Numbered from the stretch's first letter, positions 9,827 through 18,672 are shown. The stretch is DNA of 64,000 nt from Betaproteobacteria bacterium (GCA_016704535.1 JADIZZ010000001.1:248001-312000); one strand, 5' to 3'. Notes: generated from the sequence alone by a model not told the origin. Program-made: numbers and translations.

Positions 9827-9866
9827 CGTCCCTTTCAGCACCACGTCCCACGAAAGAAAGCAACTC

Positions 9867-12236
9867 ATGACGCCATCCACCGCCACTGCAACCCACAAGG
9901 TGCCCTTCGGGCACAAGGTGGCCTTCGGGCTGGGCATGCTGGCCAACCAGATGTTCCCGGCGGCGCTGGGCATCTTCATGGTGGTGCTGGTGCAGGACAT
10001 GGGCTTCCCCGGCTGGATGTGGGGCGTGCTGTTCTTCCTGCCGCGGGTCTTCGATTCGGTCACCGACCCGATCATGGGCTTCATCTCCGACAACACGCGC
10101 TCCACCTGGGGCCGGCGCAAGCAGTACGTGTTCATCGGCGCCATCGTGATGGGCATCTCCTTCGTCGCGATGTGGCAGCTCTACCGTGCCGACGGGGTGA
10201 ACTACAACTTCGTCTACTTCCTGTGCTGGTCCATCGTGTTCTATGCCGGGCTCACGCTCTTCAGCATCCCCTACGTCGCGATGGGCTACGAGATGAGCGA
10301 CGATTTCCACGAGCGCACCAGCATCATGGCCGTGGCGCAGTGGATCGGCCAGTGGGCCTGGGTGATCGCGCCGTGGTTCTGGGTCGTGATGTACGACCCG
10401 AAGTGGTTCGTCAACGCCGACACGGCCACGCGCACGCTGTCCGTCTGGGTGGGCGTGATCTGCATGCTGCTGGCCATGGTGCCGGCCATCTTCCTGCCCA
10501 GCCGCTCCACCAAGGACGACACCCATCTGGTGCCCCTGACCTGGGCCAACTTCGGCGGCGGCATGAAGGAGATCCTGATCGGCTTCAAGGAGGCCTTCGC
10601 CTCCGTGCCTTTCCGCAAGCTGTGTTTCTCCACCTTCCTGATCTTCAACGCCTTCAACACGGTGGCGGCGTTTTCGTTCTTCATCGTCGTCTACCACCTG
10701 TTCAAGGGCAACACGGTGGACGCCTGGATCTGGCCCACGCTGTTCGGCAGCATCGGCGCGCTGGTCACCACCTTCGCGGTGATCCCCACCGTGGCCTGGA
10801 TGTCCAAGAAGGTGGGCAAGAAGAACGCCTTCATGCTCTCGCAGGGCATCTCCATCATCGGCTACGTGCTGCTGTGGTTCCTGATGGTGCCCGGCAAGCC
10901 CTGGATGTTCATGTTCGCGCTGCCCTTCTTCTCGTTCGGCATTGGCGGCCTGTTCACGCTGATGATGTCGATGACGGCGGACGTCTGCGACCTGGACGAA
11001 CTGGCTACCGGCAAGCGGCGCGAGGGCATCTTCGGCGCCATCTACTGGTGGATGGTGAAGTTCGGCTTCGCCATCGCCGGCCTGCTCAGCGGCGCCATCA
11101 TGACGCTGGTGGACTTCACCCCGGGCGCGGCGGCGCAGCCCGCGGGCGCGGTGGATGGCCTGCGTCTCTTCTATTCCGGCGTGCCCATCTTCGGCACGTT
11201 GCTGGCCATGTGGATCATGCGTGACTACGACCTCGACGAGAAGCGGGCCACCGAGGTCCACGCCGAGATCGAGCGGCGCAAGCGGCGCGCCCAGGCGGCG
11301 GCGTCGTCGCAGGGCTCGGGCGCACGGCCGTGGCTGGAAGAGCACGGCCTGCACCTGCCGCCGATGGAGCCGTCGCCGCTGGCGGCCAAGAGCGCGGCCG
11401 AGATCGGTGCCATGTATGCCGAGCAGCTGCGCAGCGGCGTCTACGGCCTGTGCTTCAGCGCCTACACGCAGGGGCAGGGCGCGGGCGACCAGCTGACCGA
11501 AGCGCAGGTGCGCCGGCGCGTCGCGGTCATCGCGCCGCACACGCGCTGGGTGCGTTCGTTCGCCTGCAGCGAAGGCCACGAACTGATTCCCCGGCTGGCG
11601 CGCGAGAACGGCCTGAAGACCATGGTGGGCGCCTGGATCAGTCACGACCGCGACCGCAACGAACGCGAGATCGCCGGGCTGCTGACGCTGGCCGCGGCGG
11701 GCCTGGTCGACATCGCCGTGGTGGGCAACGAGGTGCTGCTGCGCGATGAAATGCCCGAGGCGGAACTGCTGGACTACATCCGCCGCGTCAAGGCCGCCTT
11801 GCCGGAAGACGTGCCCGTGGGCTGCGTCGACGCCTACTACCAGTTCCTGGAACGCCCGGCGCTGACGGCAGCCTGCGACGTGCTGCTGCCGAACTGCTAC
11901 CCGTTCTGGGAAGGCACCGACATCGCCATGGCCGCGCCCTACCTGCGCCGCATGGTCGGCCTGGTGCAGGCCGCGGGTGGCGAGAAGCGCGTCATCGTCA
12001 CCGAGACGGGCTGGCCGGGCCACGGACAGCCGGTGGCCGGGGCCGTACCCTCGCCCGAGAACGCGATGCGCTACTTCGTGGACGTCCAGCAATGGGCCCG
12101 GCGCGATGGCGTGAAGCTCTTCTACTTCTCGTCCTTCGACGAGCCGTGGAAGTTGCAGCAGGAGGGCGTCGTGGGCACGCAGTGGGGGCTGTGGGACAAG
12201 GACGAGCGCCCCAAGTACGGGGCCGGCGGGGCTTGA
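9867..12236 (+). CDS. GPH-type sugar:cation symporter fused to a GH17 glucanase domain
   Basis: A 789-residue two-domain protein. Residues 1 to about 460 form a glycoside-pentoside-hexuronide (MelB-like, MFS superfamily) symporter with about 12 membrane segments and the marker PRVFDSVTDPIMGFISDNT. A charged linker (EIERRKRRAQ and onward) leads to a complete GH17 domain at about 510-788, with acid/base E622 in VGNEVLLRDE and nucleophile E713 in VTETGWPG. MFS C-termini face the cytoplasm, so the glucanase should meet substrate as it leaves the transporter. The frame is continuous with no internal stop and no restart signal between domains. It is probably a second import route alongside the ABC system. 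A ribosome site GAAAGAAAGC precedes ATG 9867. Confidence 0.9.
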   Translation: MTPSTATATHKVPFGHKVAFGLGMLANQMFPAALGIFMVVLVQDMGFPGWMWGVLFFLPRVFDSVTDPIMGFISDNTRSTWGRRKQYVFIGAIVMGISFVAMWQLYRADGVNYNFVYFLCWSIVFYAGLTLFSIPYVAMGYEMSDDFHERTSIMAVAQWIGQWAWVIAPWFWVVMYDPKWFVNADTATRTLSVWVGVICMLLAMVPAIFLPSRSTKDDTHLVPLTWANFGGGMKEILIGFKEAFASVPFRKLCFSTFLIFNAFNTVAAFSFFIVVYHLFKGNTVDAWIWPTLFGSIGALVTTFAVIPTVAWMSKKVGKKNAFMLSQGISIIGYVLLWFLMVPGKPWMFMFALPFFSFGIGGLFTLMMSMTADVCDLDELATGKRREGIFGAIYWWMVKFGFAIAGLLSGAIMTLVDFTPGAAAQPAGAVDGLRLFYSGVPIFGTLLAMWIMRDYDLDEKRATEVHAEIERRKRRAQAAASSQGSGARPWLEEHGLHLPPMEPSPLAAKSAAEIGAMYAEQLRSGVYGLCFSAYTQGQGAGDQLTEAQVRRRVAVIAPHTRWVRSFACSEGHELIPRLARENGLKTMVGAWISHDRDRNEREIAGLLTLAAAGLVDIAVVGNEVLLRDEMPEAELLDYIRRVKAALPEDVPVGCVDAYYQFLERPALTAACDVLLPNCYPFWEGTDIAMAAPYLRRMVGLVQAAGGEKRVIVTETGWPGHGQPVAGAVPSPENAMRYFVDVQQWARRDGVKLFYFSSFDEPWKLQQEGVVGTQWGLWDKDERPKYGAGGA

Positions 12237-12239
12237 GCG

Positions 12240-12323
12240 CCAGGAGTGACCTGCAGCGCGAGGTCGACCACGCCGGTGACGATGGAGATCGAGCACGTGC
12301 GCGTGTGGCAGGCGCCGGCTTAG
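12240..12323 (+). pseudogene. Remnant of a GH16-like C-terminus
   Basis: In the same frame as the upstream fusion but after its TGA (12234-12236), codons run on to a TAG at 12321-12323 and end TPVTMEIEHVRVWQAPA. This strongly resembles the last beta-strand of GH16 enzymes (compare VVDYVRVYEK in the gene at 6473-7411). No start or catalytic region is present. It looks like the tail of a deleted GH16 gene, or a domain once joined to this transcription unit. Confidence 0.5.
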
Positions 12324-12378
12324 GCCGGCAGGTCTGCCTTGCGTGCCCGGCGCCGGCGGCGTGGCACGATCCGGGGCC

Positions 12379-13020
12379 ATGCACGACGGTTCACGCACGA
12401 CGCTCCTCGGGTTCACGCTGGCCGCTGTCCTGGCGGCGCTGGCCTGGTCGGGCGTCCGCCCCTACGACCGGGCCACCTGGCTGATGGAGGTGGCGCCGGT
12501 GCTCGTCGTCGTGCCGGTGTTGTGGGCGAGCTACCGGCGCTTCCCGCTGACCCCCCTGCTCTATGCGCTGATCGCGCTGCACGCGCTGGTGCTCATCGTC
12601 GGCGGCGCCTACACCTACGCCAGGGTGCCGCTGGGCTTCCAGTTCGCCGAACTGTTCGGGTTGGCTCGCAACCCCTATGACAAGCTGGGCCACTTCGTCC
12701 AGGGTTTCGTGCCCGCCCTGGCGGCGCGCGAGATCCTGAGCCGCGGGCAGTACGTGCGCGGCCGCCGCATGCTGGCCTTCGTCGTCGTGTGCATCGTGCT
12801 GGCCATCAGCGCCAGCTACGAACTGATCGAGTGGGGCGCAGCGCTGGCCCTCGGCCAGGGTGCCGACGAGTTCCTGGGCACGCAGGGCGACCCCTGGGAC
12901 ACCCAGTCGGACATGGCCTTCGCCCTGCTGGGCGCGCTCACCACGCTGCTGCTGCTGGCGCGGCTGCACGACCGGCAGATGGCGCGCCTGGGGCGGCCCG
13001 GCGCGGGCCATGGCGTGTAG
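12379..13020 (+). CDS. YjdF-like (DUF2238) inner-membrane protein
   Basis: 213 residues with about six hydrophobic segments. The NPYDKLGHFVQGFVPALAAREIL segment and the SYELIEWGAALALG helix are typical of the DUF2238/YjdF family, whose biochemical role is not known to me. I chose ATG 12379 (MHDGSRTTLLGF) rather than in-frame codons upstream, because the extension is not hydrophobic or conserved. It is not obviously linked to glucan use. Confidence 0.8.
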   Translation: MHDGSRTTLLGFTLAAVLAALAWSGVRPYDRATWLMEVAPVLVVVPVLWASYRRFPLTPLLYALIALHALVLIVGGAYTYARVPLGFQFAELFGLARNPYDKLGHFVQGFVPALAAREILSRGQYVRGRRMLAFVVVCIVLAISASYELIEWGAALALGQGADEFLGTQGDPWDTQSDMAFALLGALTTLLLLARLHDRQMARLGRPGAGHGV

Positions 13021-13075
13021 CTGCCGGCGGCGGAAGGCGCTAGGCTTGCGCTTTCGACGCCTGCAGGAGGCAGCC

Positions 13076-13462
13076 ATGAAAAGGGTCACGGGCATCGGCG
13101 GGATCTTCTTCAGCGCGAAGGACCCCGTGGCGTTGCGGGCGTGGTACCGCAAGCACCTGGGCATAGCCGTGCAGGACTGGGGCGGCGCTGCCTTCACCTG
13201 GGCCGATGCCGCGGGCGCGCCGATGAAGGGCACGACCATCTGGTCCATCGGTGGCGCCGAAGGCCAGCCCTTCGCGCCCGGTACGGCGCCCTTCATGGTG
13301 AACTACCGCGTCGACGACCTGGCCGCGCTGCTGCAGGCACTGCGCGACGAGGGCTGCGAGGTCCTCGATAAGACCGACGATTCCGAGTACGGCAAGTTCG
13401 GCTGGGTGATGGACCCCGAGGGCCACAAGGTCGAACTCTGGCAGCCGCCGCCGGGTCAATGA
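13076..13462 (+). CDS. VOC-family (glyoxalase/bleomycin-resistance fold) protein
   Basis: 128-residue single-module vicinal-oxygen-chelate protein. It starts MKRVTGIGGIFFSAKDP and ends with VMDPEGHKVELWQPP, the usual last strand carrying the metal-binding glutamate. The usual first-strand histidine is replaced (GIGGIFF), so metal binding is uncertain. The start is decided by AGGAGG eight bases before ATG 13076. The next gene overlaps its stop by four bases. Substrate unknown. Confidence 0.85.
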   Translation: MKRVTGIGGIFFSAKDPVALRAWYRKHLGIAVQDWGGAAFTWADAAGAPMKGTTIWSIGGAEGQPFAPGTAPFMVNYRVDDLAALLQALRDEGCEVLDKTDDSEYGKFGWVMDPEGHKVELWQPPPGQ

Positions 13463-14193
13463 ACGCGCGGACCGCCGGCACGCTGCATGGCGTGCGCTTG
13501 CCGCTGGTCCTGCTCGTCGGGGCCGGGCTGCTCCTGCTGCTGGCGGCAGCCGCGTTCTGGCCGAACTACCTGTCGCGACCTTGGGCGTCCATCGACGCCT
13601 ATACCCACGTGCACGCCCTGCTGGGCACGGCCTGGATGGGGATGCTGGTCGCCCAGCCCGCGCTCGTCTTCGCGGGTCGCCGCCGCGCGCACCGGGCGCT
13701 CGGCCGTTTCGCCGTGTTCGTGGCACCGGCTTTCGTCGTCTCGGGTGTGCTGCTCGCCCACTTCAAGCTCAGCCGCATGGCCGCGGACCTGTTCGCGAAG
13801 GAAGGGGTCTACGTCTACCTGCCGCTTTCGGTGGCGCTGCTGTTCGCGGTGGCCGCCGGCCTGGGCTGGTTCTGGCGTCGTTCGCCGGCCGTGCATGCAC
13901 GGTTCATGGCCTCGACGGCCCTGCTGCTGCTCGACCCCGTGCTGGCGCGCGTGCTGTTCTTCCGCCTGCCGCGCCTGCCCTTCGACGCGCTCTACCAGGG
14001 CATCAGCTTCAGCCTGGTGGCGCTGGCCCTGTTCTTCCTGTGGCGCACGCTGCCTGCGGGCGTCGCGGGCCGCACGGCCTTCGGCAACTTCTGCATCGGC
14101 ACCATCGGCGTGCTCGTGCTCTTCTTCGTGCTGCCGCACACTGGCGCCTGGGCCGCGTTCACGCTGGAGTTCAGGGCGTTGCCGCTGACCTGA
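13459..14193 (+). CDS. Polytopic membrane protein of unknown function
   Basis: 244 residues, about seven hydrophobic segments, starting MNARTAGTLHGVRLPLVLL. Histidines in HVHALLGTAWMG, RRRAHRALG and VHARFMAST sit near membrane ends, a layout reminiscent of DUF2306-type proteins and some haem-binding membrane proteins, but I cannot assign it. It overlaps the VOC gene by ATGA, so the two are co-translated. Its 3' end overlaps the convergent GH30 gene tail-to-tail by 23 bp. Confidence 0.75.
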   Translation: MNARTAGTLHGVRLPLVLLVGAGLLLLLAAAAFWPNYLSRPWASIDAYTHVHALLGTAWMGMLVAQPALVFAGRRRAHRALGRFAVFVAPAFVVSGVLLAHFKLSRMAADLFAKEGVYVYLPLSVALLFAVAAGLGWFWRRSPAVHARFMASTALLLLDPVLARVLFFRLPRLPFDALYQGISFSLVALALFFLWRTLPAGVAGRTAFGNFCIGTIGVLVLFFVLPHTGAWAAFTLEFRALPLT

Positions 14194-15550
14194 GGCCGTC
14201 GCCCGCCATCTGCACCGTCAGCAGGGCATGGGCGTCCAGCGTCACCGCGGCGGCCAGAGGCCCCAGGCGCAGCGTGAACGGCAGCGCGGCGTCGCTGCGG
14301 TTCAGCACCACCACCGCCACGCTGCCGTCGGTGTTCACGGCGGCGGTGCATTCCAGCGCCTCGCGCGTGGCCGCGCACAGCACGCGCCGTGCGCCGGGCT
14401 GCATGAAACGCGCGAAGTGCCCCAGTGCGGCGTAGGAGCTCTGGACGTGCAGCGCCTGTCGGCTGGCGTCGGCCAGCACCGGCGCGCTGCAGTAGTTGCC
14501 GACGTGGTTGGGGCCGCCCTGTTCGTCGAGCAGCAGGTTCCAGTCGATCCAGCCCACCGTCCAGTGGTTCAGGTCCTGGATGACACTGCGCGCATAGCGC
14601 TCGGCCAGGTTCCACTCGCCATGGTGCGGGCCGCCTTCCTGGCAGCCTTCGGTGAACAGCAGCGCCTTATCCGGCCAGGCGTCGTGCAACTGCTGCACAT
14701 GGTCGAAGTGGTCCTCGACATACCAGTGGAAGCCGGCGCCCCAGACGAACTTCGCGGCCTCAGGGTCGGCGTAGACGGTGCCCGCGCGCTGCACCAGTTC
14801 GTCGCGGTTGTGGTCGTGCACGATGATCTTCACGTGTGCCAGCCCGGCCGCGTGCAGCGCCGGGCCGAGGTGGTCGCGCACGAAGTCGCGCTCTTCCTCG
14901 GCGCTGTAGATGCACGAGTCCCAGCGCTGCGTGGCCTGCGGCTCGTTCTGCACGCTCACGCCCCAGATCGGCACGCCCTCGGCGGCGTAGGCCTCGATGA
15001 ACTTCACGTAGCACTGCGCCCACGCGGTGCGGCATTCGGGGCGGAGCTGGCCGCCTTCGTTCATGCGGCCGGTGGTCTTCATCCAGGCGGGCGGGCTCCA
15101 CGGCGAGGCCAGCAGTTGAATGGGCCGACCTGCGGCCAGCATCGCGGCGCGGATGAAAGGCAGGATGTGTCGGCGGTCGTGGTCGATGCTGAAGTGCTGC
15201 AGCGCGAAGTCGCCCGCCACGTCGGCGTGGGCGTAGTTGCCCAGGCCGAAGTCGCTGCTGCCCATGGGCACGCGGCACAGGGCATAACCGTGGCCGTGCA
15301 CGGGGTCGAAGTACGCCCGAAGCAGTTCGTCGCCCAGCGCGGCGGGCAACTGCTGCCAGGTCAGCGCCGTGGCCTCGGTGAAGGCGCCGCCGAAGCCCAG
15401 CAGCGTCTGCATGCGGCGCGCCGGGTCCACGAAGACCGAAGGCCCCGCGGGGGCGGGGCCTTCGTGCCAGAACAGGTCTGGCTGCGGGGCCAGCCGCGTG
15501 CCGCCTTCGCGGCTGCTTAGCCAGCAGCGCAAAGGCGGACGGGGCTTCAC
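14171..15550 (-). CDS. GH30 glycoside hydrolase (beta-glucosylceramidase / endo-beta-1,6-glucanase family)
   Basis: 459-residue family 30 enzyme. The N-terminal LLGFGGAFTEATALTWQQL is the family hallmark. Acid/base is E203 in SVQNEPQ and nucleophile E301 in LLFTEGCQEG; the C-terminal beta-sandwich (VAVVVLNRSD) is present. In a beta-1,3-glucan locus the likely job is to remove beta-1,6 branches or cleave beta-1,6-glucan; that is inference. No signal peptide is seen, which differs from most GH30 enzymes. The start is GTG 15548-15550, overlapping the stop of the upstream GH17 lipoprotein gene as GTGA. Confidence 0.9.
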   Translation of the reverse strand: MKPRPPLRCWLSSREGGTRLAPQPDLFWHEGPAPAGPSVFVDPARRMQTLLGFGGAFTEATALTWQQLPAALGDELLRAYFDPVHGHGYALCRVPMGSSDFGLGNYAHADVAGDFALQHFSIDHDRRHILPFIRAAMLAAGRPIQLLASPWSPPAWMKTTGRMNEGGQLRPECRTAWAQCYVKFIEAYAAEGVPIWGVSVQNEPQATQRWDSCIYSAEEERDFVRDHLGPALHAAGLAHVKIIVHDHNRDELVQRAGTVYADPEAAKFVWGAGFHWYVEDHFDHVQQLHDAWPDKALLFTEGCQEGGPHHGEWNLAERYARSVIQDLNHWTVGWIDWNLLLDEQGGPNHVGNYCSAPVLADASRQALHVQSSYAALGHFARFMQPGARRVLCAATREALECTAAVNTDGSVAVVVLNRSDAALPFTLRLGPLAAAVTLDAHALLTVQMAGDGLRSAATP

Positions 15551-17301
15551 TTCGACCAGTGGGTGCCGTCGATGCGGACTTTCGGCAGCCCGGTGGTGTT
15601 GAGCGGCTTGCCGGTGAACGAGAAGCGGTCGGCGATGATGATGCGGGAGCTCACGTAACGCAGGTCGATCTTAGGATTGGCGGCGACGAAGGCCGACAGC
15701 GGAATCGACACCTGGCACCAGACGTTGGTGTTGCAGTAGCCGTAGTCGCCGGGGCCGATCTGCAGGAAGGCTTCCTGCACGTCGCGGTCTTCGGTATCGG
15801 TGCTGATGCCGACCTCGATCTTGCCCGGATAAGAGTCGCTGCGGATCAGGAAGTTCAAGCGGCCGCTGGCGAAGTTCGACAGGTTATCCAGCACGCCGGC
15901 GGCGGAGTAGCCGAAGACCCCCCAGCCGTAGTCCAACGGGTTGGGCGTGATCTCGAGGTGGAGGCCACCGTCGGGAGACGACCCACCGTCTGCAGTGGGG
16001 CGGAGGGCGGAGTTCGCGAAGACACCGTTGCTCAGGCCAGTGGCACGCACTTCGCCGGGGGTGATGGTGTCGGCAACCAACGTGTAGCGGTTGGCCGTGA
16101 TCGCCGGGGACAGCGTCGGCGGCACCCACTTCACGGCGTCGGCGGCGGTGTAGGTGCCGGGCTCGCAGGTCCAGCTCACGCCGCAGGTACCCAGGCCCTG
16201 CACCGTGTAACGCGCCTCGCGCCTCGTGTTGAACAGGCCCCAGCCGTCGTCGCCCTGTTTCCAAGGCTCGTCGAATGCCTGGAAGAAGAAGACCGCCTGC
16301 GGTCCGTTGCCACGGCGCCCTTCGGCGGCCCAGGCCTGCATCGCATCGAAGTACATCTTCTGGTTCACCGGGTGGGCGCGGAGGGCGAGCGCCGGCCCGC
16401 CGGCGGTGTCCACTGCAGCCCACCCGGTCTCGCCGATGACCATCGGCAGGTCCTTCAGGTTGAGCTTGTCCAGCCCACCGCGCGCCTCGGCGAACTGGCT
16501 CTTGGCCACGGCCACCGCGGCCGCCACCATCGCGGCGGCACGTTGATCTGCGGGCACCGCCTTCTGCCGCCAGTCGATGGCCGAGGGGTTGTAGAAGGTG
16601 TCCAGGAAGGGGTAGGTGTGCACCGCGGCGTAGTCGACGACGTCGGCGATGACCTTCGGCACGGACCTCCAGAACAGGAAGTTGTCGTTGGTGGTCACCG
16701 GCTGCTGGATGGCCGAGCGCACCTTGCGGATGTAGCCGCCCATGATGACGGGGTCGACCTTGTGCGTGGACCACTCGACCATCGTCTCGTTGCCCACGCT
16801 GACGGTGGCCACGATGTCGCGGTAGGTGTTGGCCAGGCGGATGCAGGCGTCGAGTTCGGCCTGGTTGTCGGTCTCGGAGGCCAGGTCGACCACCGGGTTG
16901 GGGTAGGCGCCGAGCTGCACCTTCAGGTCGAGGCCGTTGTCGCGGATCACCTTCAGCACCGTCTCCGAGAAGGCGCGGCTGCTGAACAGGCGGATGGTGC
17001 CGATGCCGGTGGCCTGGATCAGCCGGAGGTCCTGCAGCACGTTGGCCGGCGTGATGACCTCGCTGCCGAGGTCGTCGACGCTGCGCGAGCTGCGGTAGGG
17101 CGAGTAGTTGACCGCAGCGCGCGTGACGAACTCGGTGGGCAGGGCACGGCGGTCGGTGACCGACACCGGCGACTCGGTGTAGCCGCCACCGCCGCAGGCG
17201 GTGACGGTGGCGGCCAGCGCCACGGCAATGGCCGCAGCCAGGGACAGTTGCAGGGTGCGCTTCGGCGCGCGGGGCATTGCTTGGAGCCAGTTGGACATCA
17301 T
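15547..17301 (-). CDS. GH17 beta-glucanase lipoprotein with C-terminal beta-sandwich domain
   Basis: 584 residues. A lipoprotein signal ends in TVTAC with the lipidated cysteine at C36, so the enzyme should be membrane-anchored, probably in the outer membrane. The GH17 domain spans about 60-375, with acid/base E172 in VGNETMVEW and nucleophile E291 in VIGETGW. Residues about 400-584 form a beta-rich domain (GRLNFLIRSDSYPGKIEVGI, VSIPLSAFVA) that resembles galactose-binding-like modules of exo-glucanases and may bind glycan. It lies 15 bases after the porin gene and overlaps GH30, giving a three-gene operon under operator 2. Start ATGATG; either methionine is possible. Confidence 0.88.
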   Translation of the reverse strand: MMSNWLQAMPRAPKRTLQLSLAAAIAVALAATVTACGGGGYTESPVSVTDRRALPTEFVTRAAVNYSPYRSSRSVDDLGSEVITPANVLQDLRLIQATGIGTIRLFSSRAFSETVLKVIRDNGLDLKVQLGAYPNPVVDLASETDNQAELDACIRLANTYRDIVATVSVGNETMVEWSTHKVDPVIMGGYIRKVRSAIQQPVTTNDNFLFWRSVPKVIADVVDYAAVHTYPFLDTFYNPSAIDWRQKAVPADQRAAAMVAAAVAVAKSQFAEARGGLDKLNLKDLPMVIGETGWAAVDTAGGPALALRAHPVNQKMYFDAMQAWAAEGRRGNGPQAVFFFQAFDEPWKQGDDGWGLFNTRREARYTVQGLGTCGVSWTCEPGTYTAADAVKWVPPTLSPAITANRYTLVADTITPGEVRATGLSNGVFANSALRPTADGGSSPDGGLHLEITPNPLDYGWGVFGYSAAGVLDNLSNFASGRLNFLIRSDSYPGKIEVGISTDTEDRDVQEAFLQIGPGDYGYCNTNVWCQVSIPLSAFVAANPKIDLRYVSSRIIIADRFSFTGKPLNTTGLPKVRIDGTHWSK

Positions 17302-17316
17302 GGGAGGACCTCGGAC

Positions 17317-18672
17317 TCAGAACTGGTAGACCGCTTCGAACGTCACCCAGTTGCCACGGTTGGCAATGCGGGAGTCGACGCCCGAGAAGGAATCGTGGGC
17401 GGGCATGCTCAGCGGCGCCTGGCCTTTGCGCGCGTAGGCCACGGCGTTCAGCGAACCCGAGACGCTGAGGCCGCCGCCGACGGCGTAGCGCGCGCCGACG
17501 CTGGCGAACAGCGCGGAGTTGCTCTGGCCGCGTTCGCTCGGGTTGGCGGTGCTGGCCTTGCCCAGGTAGGTCAGGCCGGTGTAGGCCACCAACTTGGGGT
17601 TGATGTACTTGCGCAGGCCGAGCATGAGGTCGGTGGAGCGCGCCGGGTAGCCGGGGTTCGGCACGCCGTTGGCGTCGAAGCCGCCCCAGTTGACGTTGAA
17701 GGGGTCGCTCCACACCGCCTCTGCGCCCTGCGTCAGCGGCACCGCGTAGGCGCCGCTCCAGCGGTTGAAGCGAATGCCGCCCGAGACTTCGTACTCGGTG
17801 CCGATCTGGTACTTGGCGAGCATCATGAACATGCCCTGGCTGCTGCTGCCGAGCTGTTTGTCGTCGCGCTCGGCGTTGGGCGTCAGGCCCATGAAGGGCC
17901 ACTTGGCAAACGCAAGCGGCGTGCCATTGCGCGATGACTGTGCGACGGCCTCTATGACCAGCGGGCCGCGCGCCCACAGCGCCCACAACTCGACCAGGCG
18001 CGGCTTGTTTCGCTTGAAGTCGGTGTTGCCCTGGTCGTAGCTGGCTTCCAGCACCAGGTTGCCATCGGCGACGTAGAGCTCGCGCGAGGTGTAGCGCACC
18101 GCCTTGGTCAGGATGCCGTAGGCCGCGCCAGCATCGCTGAACGCGGTCTGCCCGAGGTCGGACGCGTAGGGCGTGTCGGCCCGGTTCCACCCGCGCGAGA
18201 CGAAGCCTCCTATCTGCAGGGTGCCGTAGTACTCGTGCTTGAGCGTGGCGCTGCGTTCGTAAACGGCGCCGGGCAGGTCGGGTTCACCGTCGCGCCATCG
18301 CTGCGAGTAAGCCCCCGAAATCGTGAAGCCCTGGGGCAGGTCGAACTTGACGCCCAATGTGGGTTGGATCTGCACGTCGTGCTTGAACAGGCCGCCGTAC
18401 TTCTTGCCGTAAGCCAGGTCATCGGCCCAGATGAAGTGGCGGACCGCTGTTGGGTCGCGCTGGCAGTCCTCGCAACCATTGCTGATGTAGCCCAGGTTGA
18501 CCTTGGCGAAGCCGGTCAGGCTGAAGGGACCGTACTCGAAAGCCTGGGCCGCCGTGGCGGCGCCCAGGCCCAGCACGCACAGCGCGACAGGCAGTGCGCT
18601 GCGGACAAGACGTCGCGGCTGGCCGGCCTGGCGGGCCGTGGTGCCCCGTGTACGAGAGATTTCTTGCTGCAT
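17317..18672 (-). CDS. Outer-membrane beta-barrel porin, probably for beta-glucan oligosaccharides
   Basis: 451 residues. A signal peptide (basic RRLVRSALPVALCVLGLG... ending AAQA) is followed by FEYGPFSLTGFAKVNLGY, a typical first barrel strand. Strand-like alternation runs to the C-terminus, which ends FEAVYQF; the terminal phenylalanine is the standard BAM signal. A CEDC pair lies near the mature N-terminus. It does not look like a TonB-dependent receptor: no plug domain and too short. As first gene of the operon with the GH17 lipoprotein and GH30, 34 bp downstream of operator 2, it is the best candidate for letting glucan oligosaccharides through the outer membrane. Confidence 0.8.
   Translation of the reverse strand: MQQEISRTRGTTARQAGQPRRLVRSALPVALCVLGLGAATAAQAFEYGPFSLTGFAKVNLGYISNGCEDCQRDPTAVRHFIWADDLAYGKKYGGLFKHDVQIQPTLGVKFDLPQGFTISGAYSQRWRDGEPDLPGAVYERSATLKHEYYGTLQIGGFVSRGWNRADTPYASDLGQTAFSDAGAAYGILTKAVRYTSRELYVADGNLVLEASYDQGNTDFKRNKPRLVELWALWARGPLVIEAVAQSSRNGTPLAFAKWPFMGLTPNAERDDKQLGSSSQGMFMMLAKYQIGTEYEVSGGIRFNRWSGAYAVPLTQGAEAVWSDPFNVNWGGFDANGVPNPGYPARSTDLMLGLRKYINPKLVAYTGLTYLGKASTANPSERGQSNSALFASVGARYAVGGGLSVSGSLNAVAYARKGQAPLSMPAHDSFSGVDSRIANRGNWVTFEAVYQF

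Noticed and set aside
9672..12416. 914-codon minus-strand frame opposite the symporter fusion
   Set aside because: Mirror of a strongly supported gene, with His/Arg/Gly-rich composition and no recognisable domain. The same applies to minus-strand frames at 3972-5405, 6236-8239 and 18747-21557, and to + strand frames at 15559-17937, 34972-36927, 36920-39052 and 40043-42256.
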